In this document: piece by piece, positions 1 through 13,000 of the stretch
Layout of the letters: every line of letters begins with the position of its first letter
Numbering within the stretch: the stretch's first letter is position 1
NCBI GenBank assembly: GCA_013398955.1
Contig: VWPU01014797.1
Span: 19,666 to 83,665, forward strand
Origin: Callaeas wilsoni
Lineage: Eukaryota > Chordata > Aves > Passeriformes > Callaeidae
Length of the DNA stretch: 64,000 nt
Direction of reading: 5' to 3'
Position numbers and translations under genes: made by a program
Notes under the pieces: generated by a model
Told to the model about the DNA's origin: nothing
The model's input: the letters and a program-made list of their open reading frames with translations, nothing else
The model's database searches: none

Positions 1-3000
1 ACATCTGACTAGACTGGAGGAAAAAAAATCTTAGAAAAACAGACTCCAGGGAATTATCTCAAATTAGCTCCTGGATGACTTCTGTCTTCTTTTCCAATGA
101 TATTTGCTCTCTGAAGGCTTGGGAGTCTGTTTCATGTTTACCAAAGTGAAAGCTATTATATTACTGAAATCAAAGTCCTAGTAAGTAATTCAAGAAGGTG
201 AGCAACAGTCTTCTTCAAATGGTCGTGGATTGCATGGTCCTGCCTGTGAAATTTCTCTGGAGAGAATGGCACAACCTGCAAACTTGCCCTAAATTTCCAT
301 TTTATTCTGCCAAGGGCAGGACAAGATTGGCCACAGGGCCCTCCTCCTGCCATAAGGCTGTAGTTGCCGTCACGCCCATAGCCTGGGCAGAGCACTGGAA
401 TACAGAGTTCTTTGCTCCAAAGTGGTCCTAAATCAAGATTTGTACAGCAGACAGGAGATATTCACATCCAGCATTTTGGTTTGAGGCCCATCCTGAATAC
501 AAAGATTTTTCTTTAAAATACAGTATTTAAATTCAGTAATGAACAGCACATGTTAAAAATGACTGTGCCAGTTTGCAATACCCTCCCTGTACCTGTATTA
601 TCAGGGAAGAAGTGCCCAGGAAACAAAACCCTGAGCTATATTCAGTCCTGGTGTCAGCACTTGCATCCTCATTTTATCTGATTATTTATTTTGCAGCCCA
701 GAGTACAAGCCTAACCAGAACTCCCTATCCTCACTGCTTATATAATGACTTTCTCCGCTCCCCCTCTCCTTCTGTAAGCTTTACTCTGACAAAAGAAAGA
801 AAATTAGAGGGTACAAATATTCTCTTAAAAATGCAAGTTGTCTGATCCTTGCTACCTTTTAAGGGATATGGGGCAGTGGGAGACCGCACTTCCAGCAATC
901 AGAGCAAGTGAATGGGAGTTAGGGCATGTAATTCTGTCTGATGGCACTAGGTCTGTCTTTTGGCTTAGTTAAACCAACATGAAACGTGTTTGGCACAGTA
1001 TTTGTTGTGATTTTCTCTCCTTTTCCTTGCTATTTAGATTCGGTGCCTCTATGCATCTGACCATTTTTAGAGAGCCAATGGGTGATTTTTCCACATTTTT
1101 TCAGCTCTCAAAGTAAGATCACTGAAGCTATTTTCCTTGGATGGGTTTCATGCATATGGACTGTTGACTACCTTCTTGATCTGGTCTCCTGCCAGTGTGA
1201 ATATTTTTGCCAAAGGATCTCCCTTCTGTTGTGGTGCAGGCATTGCAGGTGGGTGCTGGGAGGTGTCTAGTTGTCTTTTGTAAAGTAACCAGAAGTGTCA
1301 AAAAAGAGAAAACTCTGAAAACAGCCTGCACTGTCAGTAGCAAATGTGAGACAAATGCAAGGTCAATTGTCTGCTTTCTAGTGAAAGGTCTTAGTAAGAA
1401 TATAGAAAATCAGTGAGTGAGGAGCTGAGAGCACCCCTGGTGTCAGCAAACCAGGGAGGTTTATACGGTGTGCCTCAGTCACTCTTGATCTCTCATGTTA
1501 GAGATAGAGAGCTTATAGTTTTGCAAGAGTCCTAGGAGATTATGTGATTCTCAACAAATTAAAACATCCAGTAAATTAGTCCTAACTACTGCTTTCAGAG
1601 ACTGCTTCCTTCTCCTCCCTCTTGTCTCCTTCTGACAAAACCAACATGGTCAAACTTCTGATTTGCAGTTAGAAGCCCAATTTTAAATTTAGAGCCATAG
1701 GAAGCCATTTAAACATTTAGCGCAAGAAAAACTGGCTGACAGAGTCATGGGTTTATAGGGCAGCACCAGAGCTAGCACACAAAGTATCCAGCATTTCAAA
1801 CAGCTCATTCACAAAAATCTGTGTACTGCATTCTGGAGGGAGTCAAATCCTATTTGCCTTTTGGGAGTTGTCACATTGAAGCCAATTGGATTACTCATTT
1901 GTTTGAGGCAAGCAGGATTTAACCCTCCAAGAAACAAAATGGATTTGCTAAATGAAAGGGATTAGTTTTTTCTATGTAATACTGTGATAACAAAACAAAA
2001 AACAACAAAAAGAAAACAAAAGGCATCTCTCCTCATTCTCTTTTTTTTGTGCAATATAAAGCAGGAAGTAGAACGGGACTCTTCTGTGCCCTATGCATCT
2101 TAATTTTAATTAATCAACATCTTGATTTCATTTAAATCCGCATGCAAGTGCCAGCGGATGCTTTTCAGTATGTAGGTCATAACAGGCTAAATTGGTTTTG
2201 GAGGGTGGAGCTCCTCTCTTGCTTTGGTGCTTGAGACAGGGTATACTGCTTGGTCTTAGGCCCCGAGTAATCTGTAGTGGATTGGAAGTTGGACATCGTT
2301 TCTGATTTGTCAGTGTTACAGGCTGGTAAACCAACTGCAGGTATTTGCCACTCTTGGGATGTGCTGATACTGGAAATAGGCTGCCTATGATGATGGCTTA
2401 CAGGAGAACAGATCAAGTTTTTGACGCATTCATGAAAGTGAAATAAAGTTTACATTCAAGGCATTAGTCTAAGTGAGCACTGCATTTGGATTCATTCAGC
2501 ACAGAAGGAAAAAGTGAACAGGCAACAGGTCCTTTTGTACTGGGAGAAATTTCATCCCCTGAATCGGCACACATGAGAGAGGAATGGTGCTGTTCTATAA
2601 ATGGCCAGCCTCTGCATGGCTGAGTTAAAGGAATGGCAGCCACACTGCACAACACCTCTCACCTTCTGTCATCCTTCCCGGACACCCAAGACTGAAGTCA
2701 CTGAGCATTCCCAGATTTCCATGGTCTTCCTGGAAGATGCATATGCTACCAGATGCATCCTGTATCACGGTCAGTGCAAACTGGGCATCCACTCATGAGC
2801 TCTGCTGCAGTGCCAGCAGCCCCAGATTTGATAAGCTGGGCTCTGATAGGCAGTAGAAGACAGATCCAGTCCTTCCTCTCTCTGCTTTTACAAGAAGCAG
2901 GGAGTGGCAGCTCCTCTACGGCAAGCCTTGTGGGCAGGGTGATACCATCCAGGCTGAAAGTAACCACAAGATTCAGACAGTAGCCTGCCTGGTAGTCTCT

Positions 3001-6000
3001 GCGTTTATACCCTTATGTGGCTCAATGATTCCTTTTTTTTGCTAGACCTGTGTTCTATCATGAAGTTGCTTCTCTTAGCACTTACAGACTGTTCTGAAAT
3101 CTTGAAACCCCGACTGTAAACCTGGAACAGCCTCTGTATCACATGTAATGAAAATTCTCTGTGGGATAGGAGTAAGTCTATGCAGCAAATGGAAATTTAA
3201 GCTTCTTCTCAAGACAAGGGGCAATATTCAAAAGAGTGAGATGAGAGCCTGGCAGAATTATAAGGACTCTGTTTGGAAGATCCCATACAGATAAAAAGTC
3301 CTTATCCTCTATCAATTTATGTAACAACAGTTAGGCAGAGAGAGAGGAACAGTCTGCAGCCTTTCCGTATGAATGTTTCTGAACCTGACCAGTATGAATC
3401 TATTACTGATTGTAATGCTACCTTTGAATTAGTTTTTATTCCTCTCCCAATTAAGGGAGACCCAACAGAGGAGTGGCTTCACAGTGGACAGTCACTTCCA
3501 TCAATGCTAAAAAGTTCTGAGTATTATGTCAGTTCATACCAAGTCCAAGATTCAACACTGGAGGAGGCAGCATATATAGTGAAGAGATTTACATGTACAT
3601 TAGTTTTCTATATAAATTTGTCTCCCTCCTGGAAAACAGCTGTGAGCTCCACAGACTCAGGATAGCTGTAAGACACAGAGGGTGGAAGATTTATTATTTC
3701 TTTTATAACTTTAGCAATGATGCTATTCATCTGCCAAATGACAGATCTCTTGGTGGCAAGGATTTCATGTTCAACCAGACTGCTATTTGAAGTAGCCTGA
3801 AAAGTTTGCAATCTGCTATGCAAATAAGAGGAGAGAAAAGTTTGCTCAGTAGCAGCTGTAACCCATGAAAAGCAAAACAAAATCCACTCTGACAAGGGGC
3901 TGCCCCTCTGAGTCCAGCTACTACAGTCTGCACAGCAGATTAAGAACCTCTCTTTTCCCCTCCAGAAGGCTTCTGTTTAACTCATGCTGGTACAAAGGAG
4001 GAGCAGAAGGCATTTAACTGAGAAGCAAGTGAGGTCAAAGATGGGTGTTTTCAATCAGCTCAATGACCAAACTGTGCTTCAAGATAAATTCAGGCTGGTG
4101 TAATAGATCTCTTGAACCACCTTACTTTTCCTGTTGCTGCTCAGGCAACCAAAACCTAAGGCCTCTGTTGCTGAGGAACAGAAAATGCAGGATTGCTTAT
4201 ACCTCTGCTGTACTAATAATTTTTGCCCAGCTGCTGCAGAAAACATCTGCCCTGTGAGGATAGTCCAGGTTGTCACATCATCAGACGAGGTATCAGTAAA
4301 AGGCAGCTCTCTTCCCATCTCTAAACACCTCAGAGAGATATAAAGAAATTCAGCCAGGAGAAAAAATTCTATCTTGTAATGATGAGTGTTACAATGTTGG
4401 CTTATGGATTTTCCACCATTAGTAGGAGGAGAAGGAAAAGCTTGTCCTTGCTTCAGAGGAACAAGAAAAGCACTGTGTGTGAGGGGATGCAGCAGCTGGT
4501 GGGAAGCAAGAACAGAGGCTCCATAAATATGAGAGATGCTCTGCTCTGCTGGATGCTGTACCCAGTCCTCAGACTGTTACATGAGGAGAGAGCTTTGCCC
4601 ACCCACAGCCAGCATCGAGGGTACTCGTGGGCCAGGCTCTTGCCCAGCTGAGCACTGACCCTCAGGCATTTACCCCTGTGGAGTTTCCCTTCTCTGCTTT
4701 GCTGCCCAGAGGCACAGAGGCACCAGCCATCGTACAGGCAAAGCCTTCTTCAAGACTGGCTGCACTGACATTCTAAGCCAGACGTGGGTGATGGTGCTTG
4801 GGGACTGCATTAAAACTGCTTATTTTTTCTTCTAATCTATCAGAAGACTTTGCCAAGGTATCTTCAAATGCAGCAGAAATGCCTGTTATTCTTGGATTTT
4901 CCTGGTGTCCTTAGCTCCTATAAATTACAGGAAGGGTGAGCAGCACAGAATGTGCATTATCTTCTAAAGGAGGCTTTTTATTATTACAGTGCCAAGGTAG
5001 GAGAGAGCATGAAAAGAGCAAAGCAGGCAGTGACTATTATTTGAGTTGTTGTGCTCTTCAAGGCTTGAAAAGGGTTGCTCTGAGCCATTGTCAAATAACC
5101 CTTGCTTTCGGTGCAGCTGGGTGGCTGTTCCCCAGTATAGGGCTGCTGGGCCGAATCCAGACCTAAGCCTTCGAGAACAGGGCTGCTGCAAAGAGCGACA
5201 CACAGCTTTTTTCTGCATGGGAATATCAAGACAGGAGTAGTGTTAAAAAAAATAGGTCAGAGTATTTCTATTTAAAGTACTTGTCAAGGAATAAAGAGGT
5301 GCAGCTTGGTTTTTCTGGTTTGCATTTCAACATTTTCGAGGAGTGCGATTGTGCCAGAGCTGAATTGGCAGCCTCAAGTCCAGGTCACTCTTGATGGAGT
5401 GAGGCTGCCCAGGGCCATCCTGTGATACTGCCTGCAGCCCAGCCACTTGCAGGGTCCTTGCGCCTGGAGCTCCTGCTTCCTGGGGAGTAACAGGACACGT
5501 AGGAAAATGTCTGCAATAGATAAAAAAATGTTCTGACAGTCCTGGCTTTGTTGGGGCCAAATATCTGCCAGGCTGATCTGGAATAAAATAAAGCACAGTA
5601 TCAGATAAAATTCACTAATAGCAAAATCCTATTAACTGTGCATTTTCTCACCATACAAAGGCTAGTCATGGGGTCCTCAGTAACAGTGGTCTCATTCTGC
5701 AGAGCAGATCTTATTTTACGTTCTTGGGGCCAGACACTCAGTTGATGTAAGTAACTGTATCTCCAAGCTGTAGTCACCCTGAATTATGCCAGCTACAGTG
5801 TTGACCCACTGTTAATTGCACACATTACAATTCTCTGGAATTTCTCTTGCCACAGACTGCAGTAAAAAAGCTTTTTCTGGTGGTGAAAGGTCAGTAAACA
5901 TATCTGAGATAAAACAATCTCTTTGTGGTTATGGTTATGCTTTAAGAATCATTTTGTCCTTCCACAAACATGACATATCCAGTCTGTCTAGAAGTTTTGA

Positions 6001-9000
6001 GCAAAAATTCTTGTGTACAATGACTACAGATAAAACAACAAATAATTTCCACTTAATCACACAATTGCTATTCCTGAGTTTAAACCTATCTGCATGTAAT
6101 TCATCCTCCTAGGCTTTGCTGATGATTGCTTGCCTGCTTCCTTCACTTATGGGTTATAAGACCATCCCCAGGGCAATGCCTGTTAATTTCTAATTTAGCC
6201 TGGTTTAACTAGCCCAGTTATTCAGCAACCCTTAGACAGACAGAACTAGATTTCTGAACTTGCTTTTCCTCAAGTCAGCTGCAATCAGGCTGAAGGTGAA
6301 GAGTCTGTAATCACTTCAGTGCAGTATCAATTTAAAGGCCTGTGCCTGTGTCCTCCCTGGAGCTGAATGGTTTGGCAGGGAAGACCAGTCCCTGGTGGCA
6401 GGGCAGGGGCTAACAGCCACTCCAGCTTGTATGGAAGAGCTCACCTCCCTAGCCTGAACTGCTCTGGTTTTTCATTAAGTCATCGTTCCAGCCTCATCTG
6501 CTGTTCCTGGGAGAAATACTGAACCAACAGTCTAGGGAGCACAGACTTGTGTCTTCCCACAAGGGGCAGGAGCAGTAAGAGCACCCTTGGCCCACCTGGC
6601 CTGGCTGATTTGCCCTGCAGCCAGACAGTGTGGGTCACCCTCCAGACCGCTTGCTGTGAAGAGCTAGGCAGCAGCCTGCGGCAGTGGCAGGCAGTCCAGG
6701 AGGAGAGTGGCAGTACACTTGAGCTGTTCTGAGCCGTTGGGATACTCTGTGCCTTTGGTGTCTCCTCGTTGTCTGCCAGGAAGGTCCCTGTAGTCCCAGA
6801 GACATGCGGGAGAGGCTCAGACACAGACCTCGTGTATGCCAGATACTATCCCATCTAAACCTTCACCTGCCCAGCCAAGTAAACATTATGATGCTATTAA
6901 TACCCTGTGTTCCTTCCGCCCTTCGTGCCCACCCTGTTTAAGCACCAGTGCCTTTCTACACAGCTCAGAGCCTGTTCCAGACCTATGGAAGCCATGCATG
7001 AAAGTGGCTGTCAGGCAGTGTACTATGCAACGATCTCAGGCTTTGGAGCAGGGGCTGTCATTTTACTTGACTGGAGGCTGCTTCCCTTACTCTGACCTTC
7101 ACAGTGAGCACATTCAGTAATTACCAAAAATCTTCTGTACCACCTCCAAGGGGGTAGCAGAAGTTGACCCCTGTAAGGCTTGCATACACATACACACATT
7201 CGTTAGTCTTCACATGGAAGAGAGCTAAAATCAGCAGTAGACTTTACTGCTTAATATTTCCTCCCTGGATTTCTAACTTGATGGTATTTAATGAAAAGTG
7301 ATTTTGTAAAAGAGAAGGAAAATAATTAGATCTCTTCAGTTTTTGCATCTAAATTGACGCAGACACTATAAACAAGTATTAGTCTAAGAGCTCCATAGGC
7401 ATCTTCAATTTCAGAGACACTTCATATTTTACAAATCGCAGAATCTAGTCTAGATTTTCATCAGAAGTATTAGCATTGATTTCTTAATAACCCTCAATCT
7501 AGTTGCATAACAGAATGAATTTAATATTCTCTTTCCCTGTTTTGGATTTTAGCCCTTCCATGATGCTGCAAGGAGGTATGATTTATTTGTCCTTGTAAGA
7601 ACCCATAATTAAAGTACACATTGATTACACAATGTCTGACATAGCTACAGACTCTGTGCACTGCAAGTGGGTTTTGAATCTAGGGAATGTGACACAGCTG
7701 AGACTGCATATGGTTTGGTGTTACATGGGAGGAATTTATGAGAGATACTTGGAAGCAGAAATCAGATTAAAGGAGAGAATTATCATTTTTTGCTCTCCTA
7801 AATATGAACATAAATAAGGCTGTACATAGATTTTCCGCATTAGTCAAGGAAAAGGATTACAAACACTTCCTCTAAGCGATGGCATTATTAAATGTTCATT
7901 TGACATGTGAGAAGCTTTATTCTGTGATTTTAAAAAACAATGACATCGTTATTAGGCCAAACAGACCTGTATTACTTGCAATGTTAGAGCACAATTGAAT
8001 ATAGATCATTCATTGACAGATATATAATTCTAAATTCCTTCTTTGAATAAAGTTTCAAAAAATACCAAATAATGTAATCAATTTAATAGCAGGAATAACC
8101 CATCAATAAAGCAGATGTAGTATTCATCCAGGCACTGCAATCACTTTTGAATATGGAAATGTATTTCGGCCTCAGACTTCCATGAATTCCTTACATAGGA
8201 TGGGGAGAAAATGGCTGTAAAAAGTCAGCTACCTTGATGGTCTTTTTATTAGGCAATGAAGTAACTTGATTTTGGTTTTCATTCAGATCTGGATTTACCT
8301 GTGCCATAAGAAATGATGGAAGGCCTTTGCTGTGAGTTATTAAAAAATGTAGAGGCTGAATTTAGTCCTTTCCCTGTCCAATACTTGCTGAGCCTTTGTT
8401 AGCCAGCATTGTTCACATCTGCTTACAGGGAGCACACCGAGGAGCATGTGATCCAGCTGTTGCTATGGTATCTAGTGGGATTTTAAGAGACTAACAGAAG
8501 AAACAGTGGCAAGAAAAGAACCTCTCCAACTGACACCTGAGTTAAAGGGACATTGCCAAAAATTATGAGCTGAACATGCTTGACCTTTATTTGTTATGTT
8601 GTTTTTTTTTTTTTTTTTTGAAGGACTTGAGTATTTAGCACTCCAGTGAGAATTAGGAGCCCCTGGAACCTCTGAGGGCTAAGGATATAAATACCAATAA
8701 TAGTCATGTGATTTATTTTTTAATGTCTCCTTCCTTTAGCAGAACATCTGCTTTGAACTGAGCTCTTAAAACATTGAGTAAGCCCAGCTTATCCTCAGTG
8801 CAAGAGCACAGATACCCAGTTTCTTACGGAAATCAATGTGTAGATGAGGATACAATAGCTAGCACCTTGCACCAACTTTCCCTGCCTCCTCCCCATTCCT
8901 GCCAGACTACAGACAATATAAAGACATCACAACATTGTTCCCCAGATACTTTGTAAAGCAATATCTCTTACACTGATGTCCTGCTGCTGCATTAGACCTA

Positions 9001-12000
9001 CAGCCTATCAGACAAACAAACATGCAGAATGAGGTACTGGTGTTCCACCTTCTTCTTCAGACAGAGAGCTGTCCAATAAGCAGTGAAATTCCAAGGGGTG
9101 TTTGGCTGAGTTCAATACTCAACTTTTTGTGAAACAGCCAGCAATCTGAGGCCTGCAAAGCCTCAGGAGAGTGGGCTTTCCCCTCATTTCTGCTGATACT
9201 TCCCTTAAGTGCATTGGTCAGAAATACTGGGATTACTCTTTTGGCTTTCTTTCGTGCCTGTGGCCAGCCAGGCTCAGCCTGTGATAATCAGTTTTGTAAA
9301 AACAAGGTACTACACATCAAGTATCCTTTGCTCCAGGCCCTGGAAGACATCCATGGATAGGAGAATACCTATTTGAGATTACATTATATTTGGTCATAAA
9401 GTGGTTGTGAAGCAGCTGTCCTTGCTCCTGGGGAAGTTTTCTCTTTCTGACGTCCCATCCTTGAACTCTCAGAGCTATTTTCTATACCTGGGCATTAACT
9501 TACAGTCACCCAACACTCTCCAAGGTGGAGGGACTCTGAGGCAAAAGCCCAAGAGAGATCAGAGCAATGAACACTCAGGAAGCTCCGTCTGCCATGGTGC
9601 TCTACTCACCTGCTTGAGGAGCCTCTAAACCTCCTCACTGAGCGTGTCCTTTCCCTCTGCCATGATGTGGCTGTGGGTGATCGTAGCTGTGTCCAGAAGA
9701 GCCTACAGAACTTGCTTCTGCGTGATGCCCTGACCAGTTCTTGTAAGCCACTGCACTGAGGGGTGTCAGCGCCCTCCCATCTGGGAAGAGCAGAAGTTTG
9801 GGGTTTCACCTAGTTGTGCAATGAAGGTTCAAGGCAGGCTGATTTTTTCCTGATGCTTTCTCCATTTCTAGCATTGGCCTAATGATGATAACCTGTGAGA
9901 GCCATCACCACGGCCCCTGTGTGGCTGCAGAACTACTGTGTGTTCCTTGCAAAGACAGAGGACCAGACATGGTGCTAATGATAGAAAAACGCACGCTGTC
10001 TTGAATGAAAACAATCAAATAATCTGCTTTCCTGACTTGAACACAGATAGTTTGCCCTGCCAAAGCTAGGAGAGGGCTTAAAATCTAATTTCTGCTCCCT
10101 GGTTCCTTTGGATTATTATAGACTTCATGAATTAATCAGAAGAATACTTGGTGTAGTAGGTGGAGATGTGAGAGGCTGTTTATGTTCAGCAGGAACACAA
10201 AATGCTTTGTAGAACTAATCTATAAAACAAAGACTTGGAAGAATTGTATGCAGTTTAATAGCTCACTTATACAACTTGATGATAAAATATGCATAATCCA
10301 ATATTATATGGCTTTTTTTCCCCTGACAGGATATGAATAATTGAAGATTTTTTTTTCAACCACAAACCTCTTGTCATGACCCAGTCAAATAGTATCATCT
10401 TAGAATATTTTACCCTGCACACCAAACTAGGGGATAGTGCACTCTGCATGAGTAGTCCTGCTGTGCACACATGACAGAGCAGCAGGGCTGGGATAAGAAG
10501 TGACTCCGAGATATTTCTTATAATTGGCCTTTGAAAGTCCATATGTTAATTGCACAGCAAAGGAAGGCTGTAACCTTTAGTAACACAGAAAGAGGCACTT
10601 CATGGAAACACTCGTCAGTTCAGGAGTGCCAACAAGCTATCTTATCAAAATGCTGATAAAGAAGCAACAGAAAATAAGTTTGCGAACTTCTGCTAAGGGG
10701 CTGTTCAGCGCACTGCTGAGCGGAGTGAGCAGCAGGCAGGGAGCTGCAGACGGTGAGGCTGCTGCCTACGTCGTGTCTGCCCCTCGCTCTGCCCCTAACC
10801 ACTCAGCCTCCCTCCCACCGAGCCTGCTACTAACTCTTTCTTCCTGGGCATTCCAAATAATACTCATGCCTGTAATTTTCCTTGTTTTGATTAATTTTTG
10901 TTGTCTAGGACAAAATCACGGCCTTTCTTCAGAAAAGGAGATCTTTGAGAGGGGCACCACTGGATGTGGGAATTTGTGCTTGATATCCACGTATCTTTCT
11001 TTTTTATACAGAAGCTACTTAGTCTCACTCTCTACTGGCATCGCAAATGACTATTTCCTGTCCATTTTTTCCCCTTTTCTATGTATTTTTGCATCTTTGC
11101 CTTGGCTTTCCCAACTTTCAACAAGCAGAAGTGCTTTTCAATAAAAAAAGCTATTTAAGCCACAAGAATATTCCCTGCCTTCTACTTCTGTACATCCTAT
11201 GGCCTTGTCCTTATCTTCCCACTTCCTCTCCACCTTTGATTTGCCTTTCTGGGCTTCTGCTGCTCAGCCTGTGTACTAGTGTGATCTCACCTCTGCTACA
11301 GTTCTTAGTCATTTCCTCCTGCCCCTTGAAATCCCATTTCCCTTCATTCCCTAGCTGCCAGCTCTCTATTTCCCTGCATATGCAGTAGACTCCTATTGCT
11401 ATTTCCACATATACAGTGGGAGTTTACAAATATATACATATATTGATTCAATCAGCTCTTGAGTGGCTGTTCAGCTGCAGAGATCTCAGTAGCTCTATAC
11501 TCCAATGGGCACATGGAATAGAAACCCATTGACATGGGAGAATATGAAGGTGCAGATTGGCATAAGCAAACTAGTCACAGGTGACATTGCACCTGTATGG
11601 CCCCAAATATATTCTTGTATATTTTAAATTCCAACTCATTTGGAGACCAAGGATATTACTCTCAAGAAACAATTTGCTTGGAAAATATAATTTGTATTCT
11701 TGGTGGTTTAGTGAACATTGCTCAGTTATCTTAAATTATTTCCTTTGTTACATTTTTAATGTTAAGATGCTCAGTGTCTTAAATGAGGTAGGCTCCCAGA
11801 AATTAAAGAGTAACACCACCAGCGTTTCTCTGGAGATTGCAGTACATGAAAGGGCAAATTGCTGCTGTACAGAAGGCAAACTCCTGTTGTGGCAATGTGT
11901 TCACAGCTGTTAGAAAGGGAGGCAAAGCCTTGCAAAGTGAGGTCAATAAACCAGACAGTAAATCAAGTTTACGAAAGTCATGACCAGTGGGACTACATTA

Positions 12001-12840
12001 AAATGTTATCTGGGAAATGTATGTCAGCCATAGATGAAATAACTTATGTCTCAGGAAGGCAGGTGGGAGCAGGTCAGTTCAATCTGTTGAGAAACAAGGA
12101 AGAAACACGATATTGATACTTTGGGAACTGTCTATGGACTAAGTGACAGTGAGAATCTAAAGTAAAACAAAGTGTAGTGGCAACACATACAAGGTTGTGT
12201 TTAAAATTCAAATGTGACAAATGGAAATGAAATTTTGCAAAGAGAAGTTCTTCTGGAGAATACCAATCTCTTTTTTTTTTCCTTGTGTTTTACACTTTGT
12301 AGAGCTCTTAATGTGTTTTGTTTGCCAAATGTTCCTATCTGTTGCCCAGTGGAGAAGCAAATTTTTTTTTTGTCAATACAGAGAGCAGGTGATACTAAGA
12401 AATAATCCTGAGCATGATGACAGGGAAGTTAACTTTGTTGGATCTTTGTATGAATTTTACATATGATTTTCAGAATTAGCTCTACTGAACATATACTTTT
12501 GTTAAGAACCTAAATTTCAATTAGTACAATTTACATAAATGGTTAAATAGACAAATTGTAAAGTTAGTAAGTCCAATTATTTTCTTTGTAAATACTCTAA
12601 ATAGCCCTGAAATCTGGTAACTGACTGCAATGGTTTACTTGAAAAGTAAGTGGGCAACTGGCTGGTGTACAAGAAGCAAATGTGCCTTCCCAGTAATTGC
12701 TAACCTCCCTGGAAAGCTGTAACTGTTGCTATTTCACAGGGAGATACTCTGAATACAAAGAAGAAAGTGTTAAATGGCTTTGTTTCAAGCACACGTGGTA
12801 GTGGCTTTATTATGACCTAACTATTCTTCACGTGAGGCAG
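1..12840. other. intergenic DNA upstream of CD28, no gene supported
   Basis: I read both strands for recognisable protein families and found none. The longest open frame, 10602-11144 (+, 180 codons), has no family resemblance, and other frames over 100 codons (for example 3273-3665 + and 6480-6824 -) also look like chance. Composition is AT-rich with stops in all frames, as expected for vertebrate intergenic DNA. An A/C-rich simple stretch lies around 1989-2030. Distal regulatory elements for CD28 could be present, but nothing in the sequence lets me point to one. Confidence 0.6.
8602..8619. repeat. poly(T) tract, 18 T
   Basis: An uninterrupted run of 18 T. It could be the poly(A) tail of a minus-strand retrocopy, but the sequence beside it resembles no gene, so it is listed only as a simple repeat. 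Confidence 0.8.
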
Positions 12841-12847
12841 TGTTTTT

Positions 12848-13000
12848 AAGGCGCAGTAATGACTTTTATTAGACCAATATAACTGGAAAATCGGGCAAGT
12901 TTCTTGAAGTTTAGAATAAAAGTGCCTGCCCTCAACACTAAACACAGGTTGAGAACAATTGGTGTGATTTTAATTTCTAAATCCCTGTAAGATTCTTTGT
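12848..13000 (-). repeat. probable 3' end of an ancient amniote retroposon
   Basis: On the minus strand this reads through phrases such as TTGGTCTAATAAAAG and CAAGAAACTTGCCCGATTTTCC. These resemble the 3' terminal region of old LINE/SINE-type repeats that recur in reptile and bird genomes, where a 'ggtctaataaaag' stretch closes the element. This is recognition from memory and not an alignment. The copy is clearly diverged and has no coding capacity. Confidence 0.3.

Noticed and set aside
8602..8619. Poly(T) as the tail of a minus-strand processed pseudogene
   Set aside because: The sequence to the left of the tract, on the minus-strand reading toward the tail, resembles no coding sequence, and no target-site duplication is evident.
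10602..11144. 180-codon open frame on the + strand
   Set aside because: Longest frame in the window, but with no recognisable domain, low-complexity Ser/Leu/Phe content and no splice or promoter context. A frame of this length is expected occasionally by chance in 64 kb.
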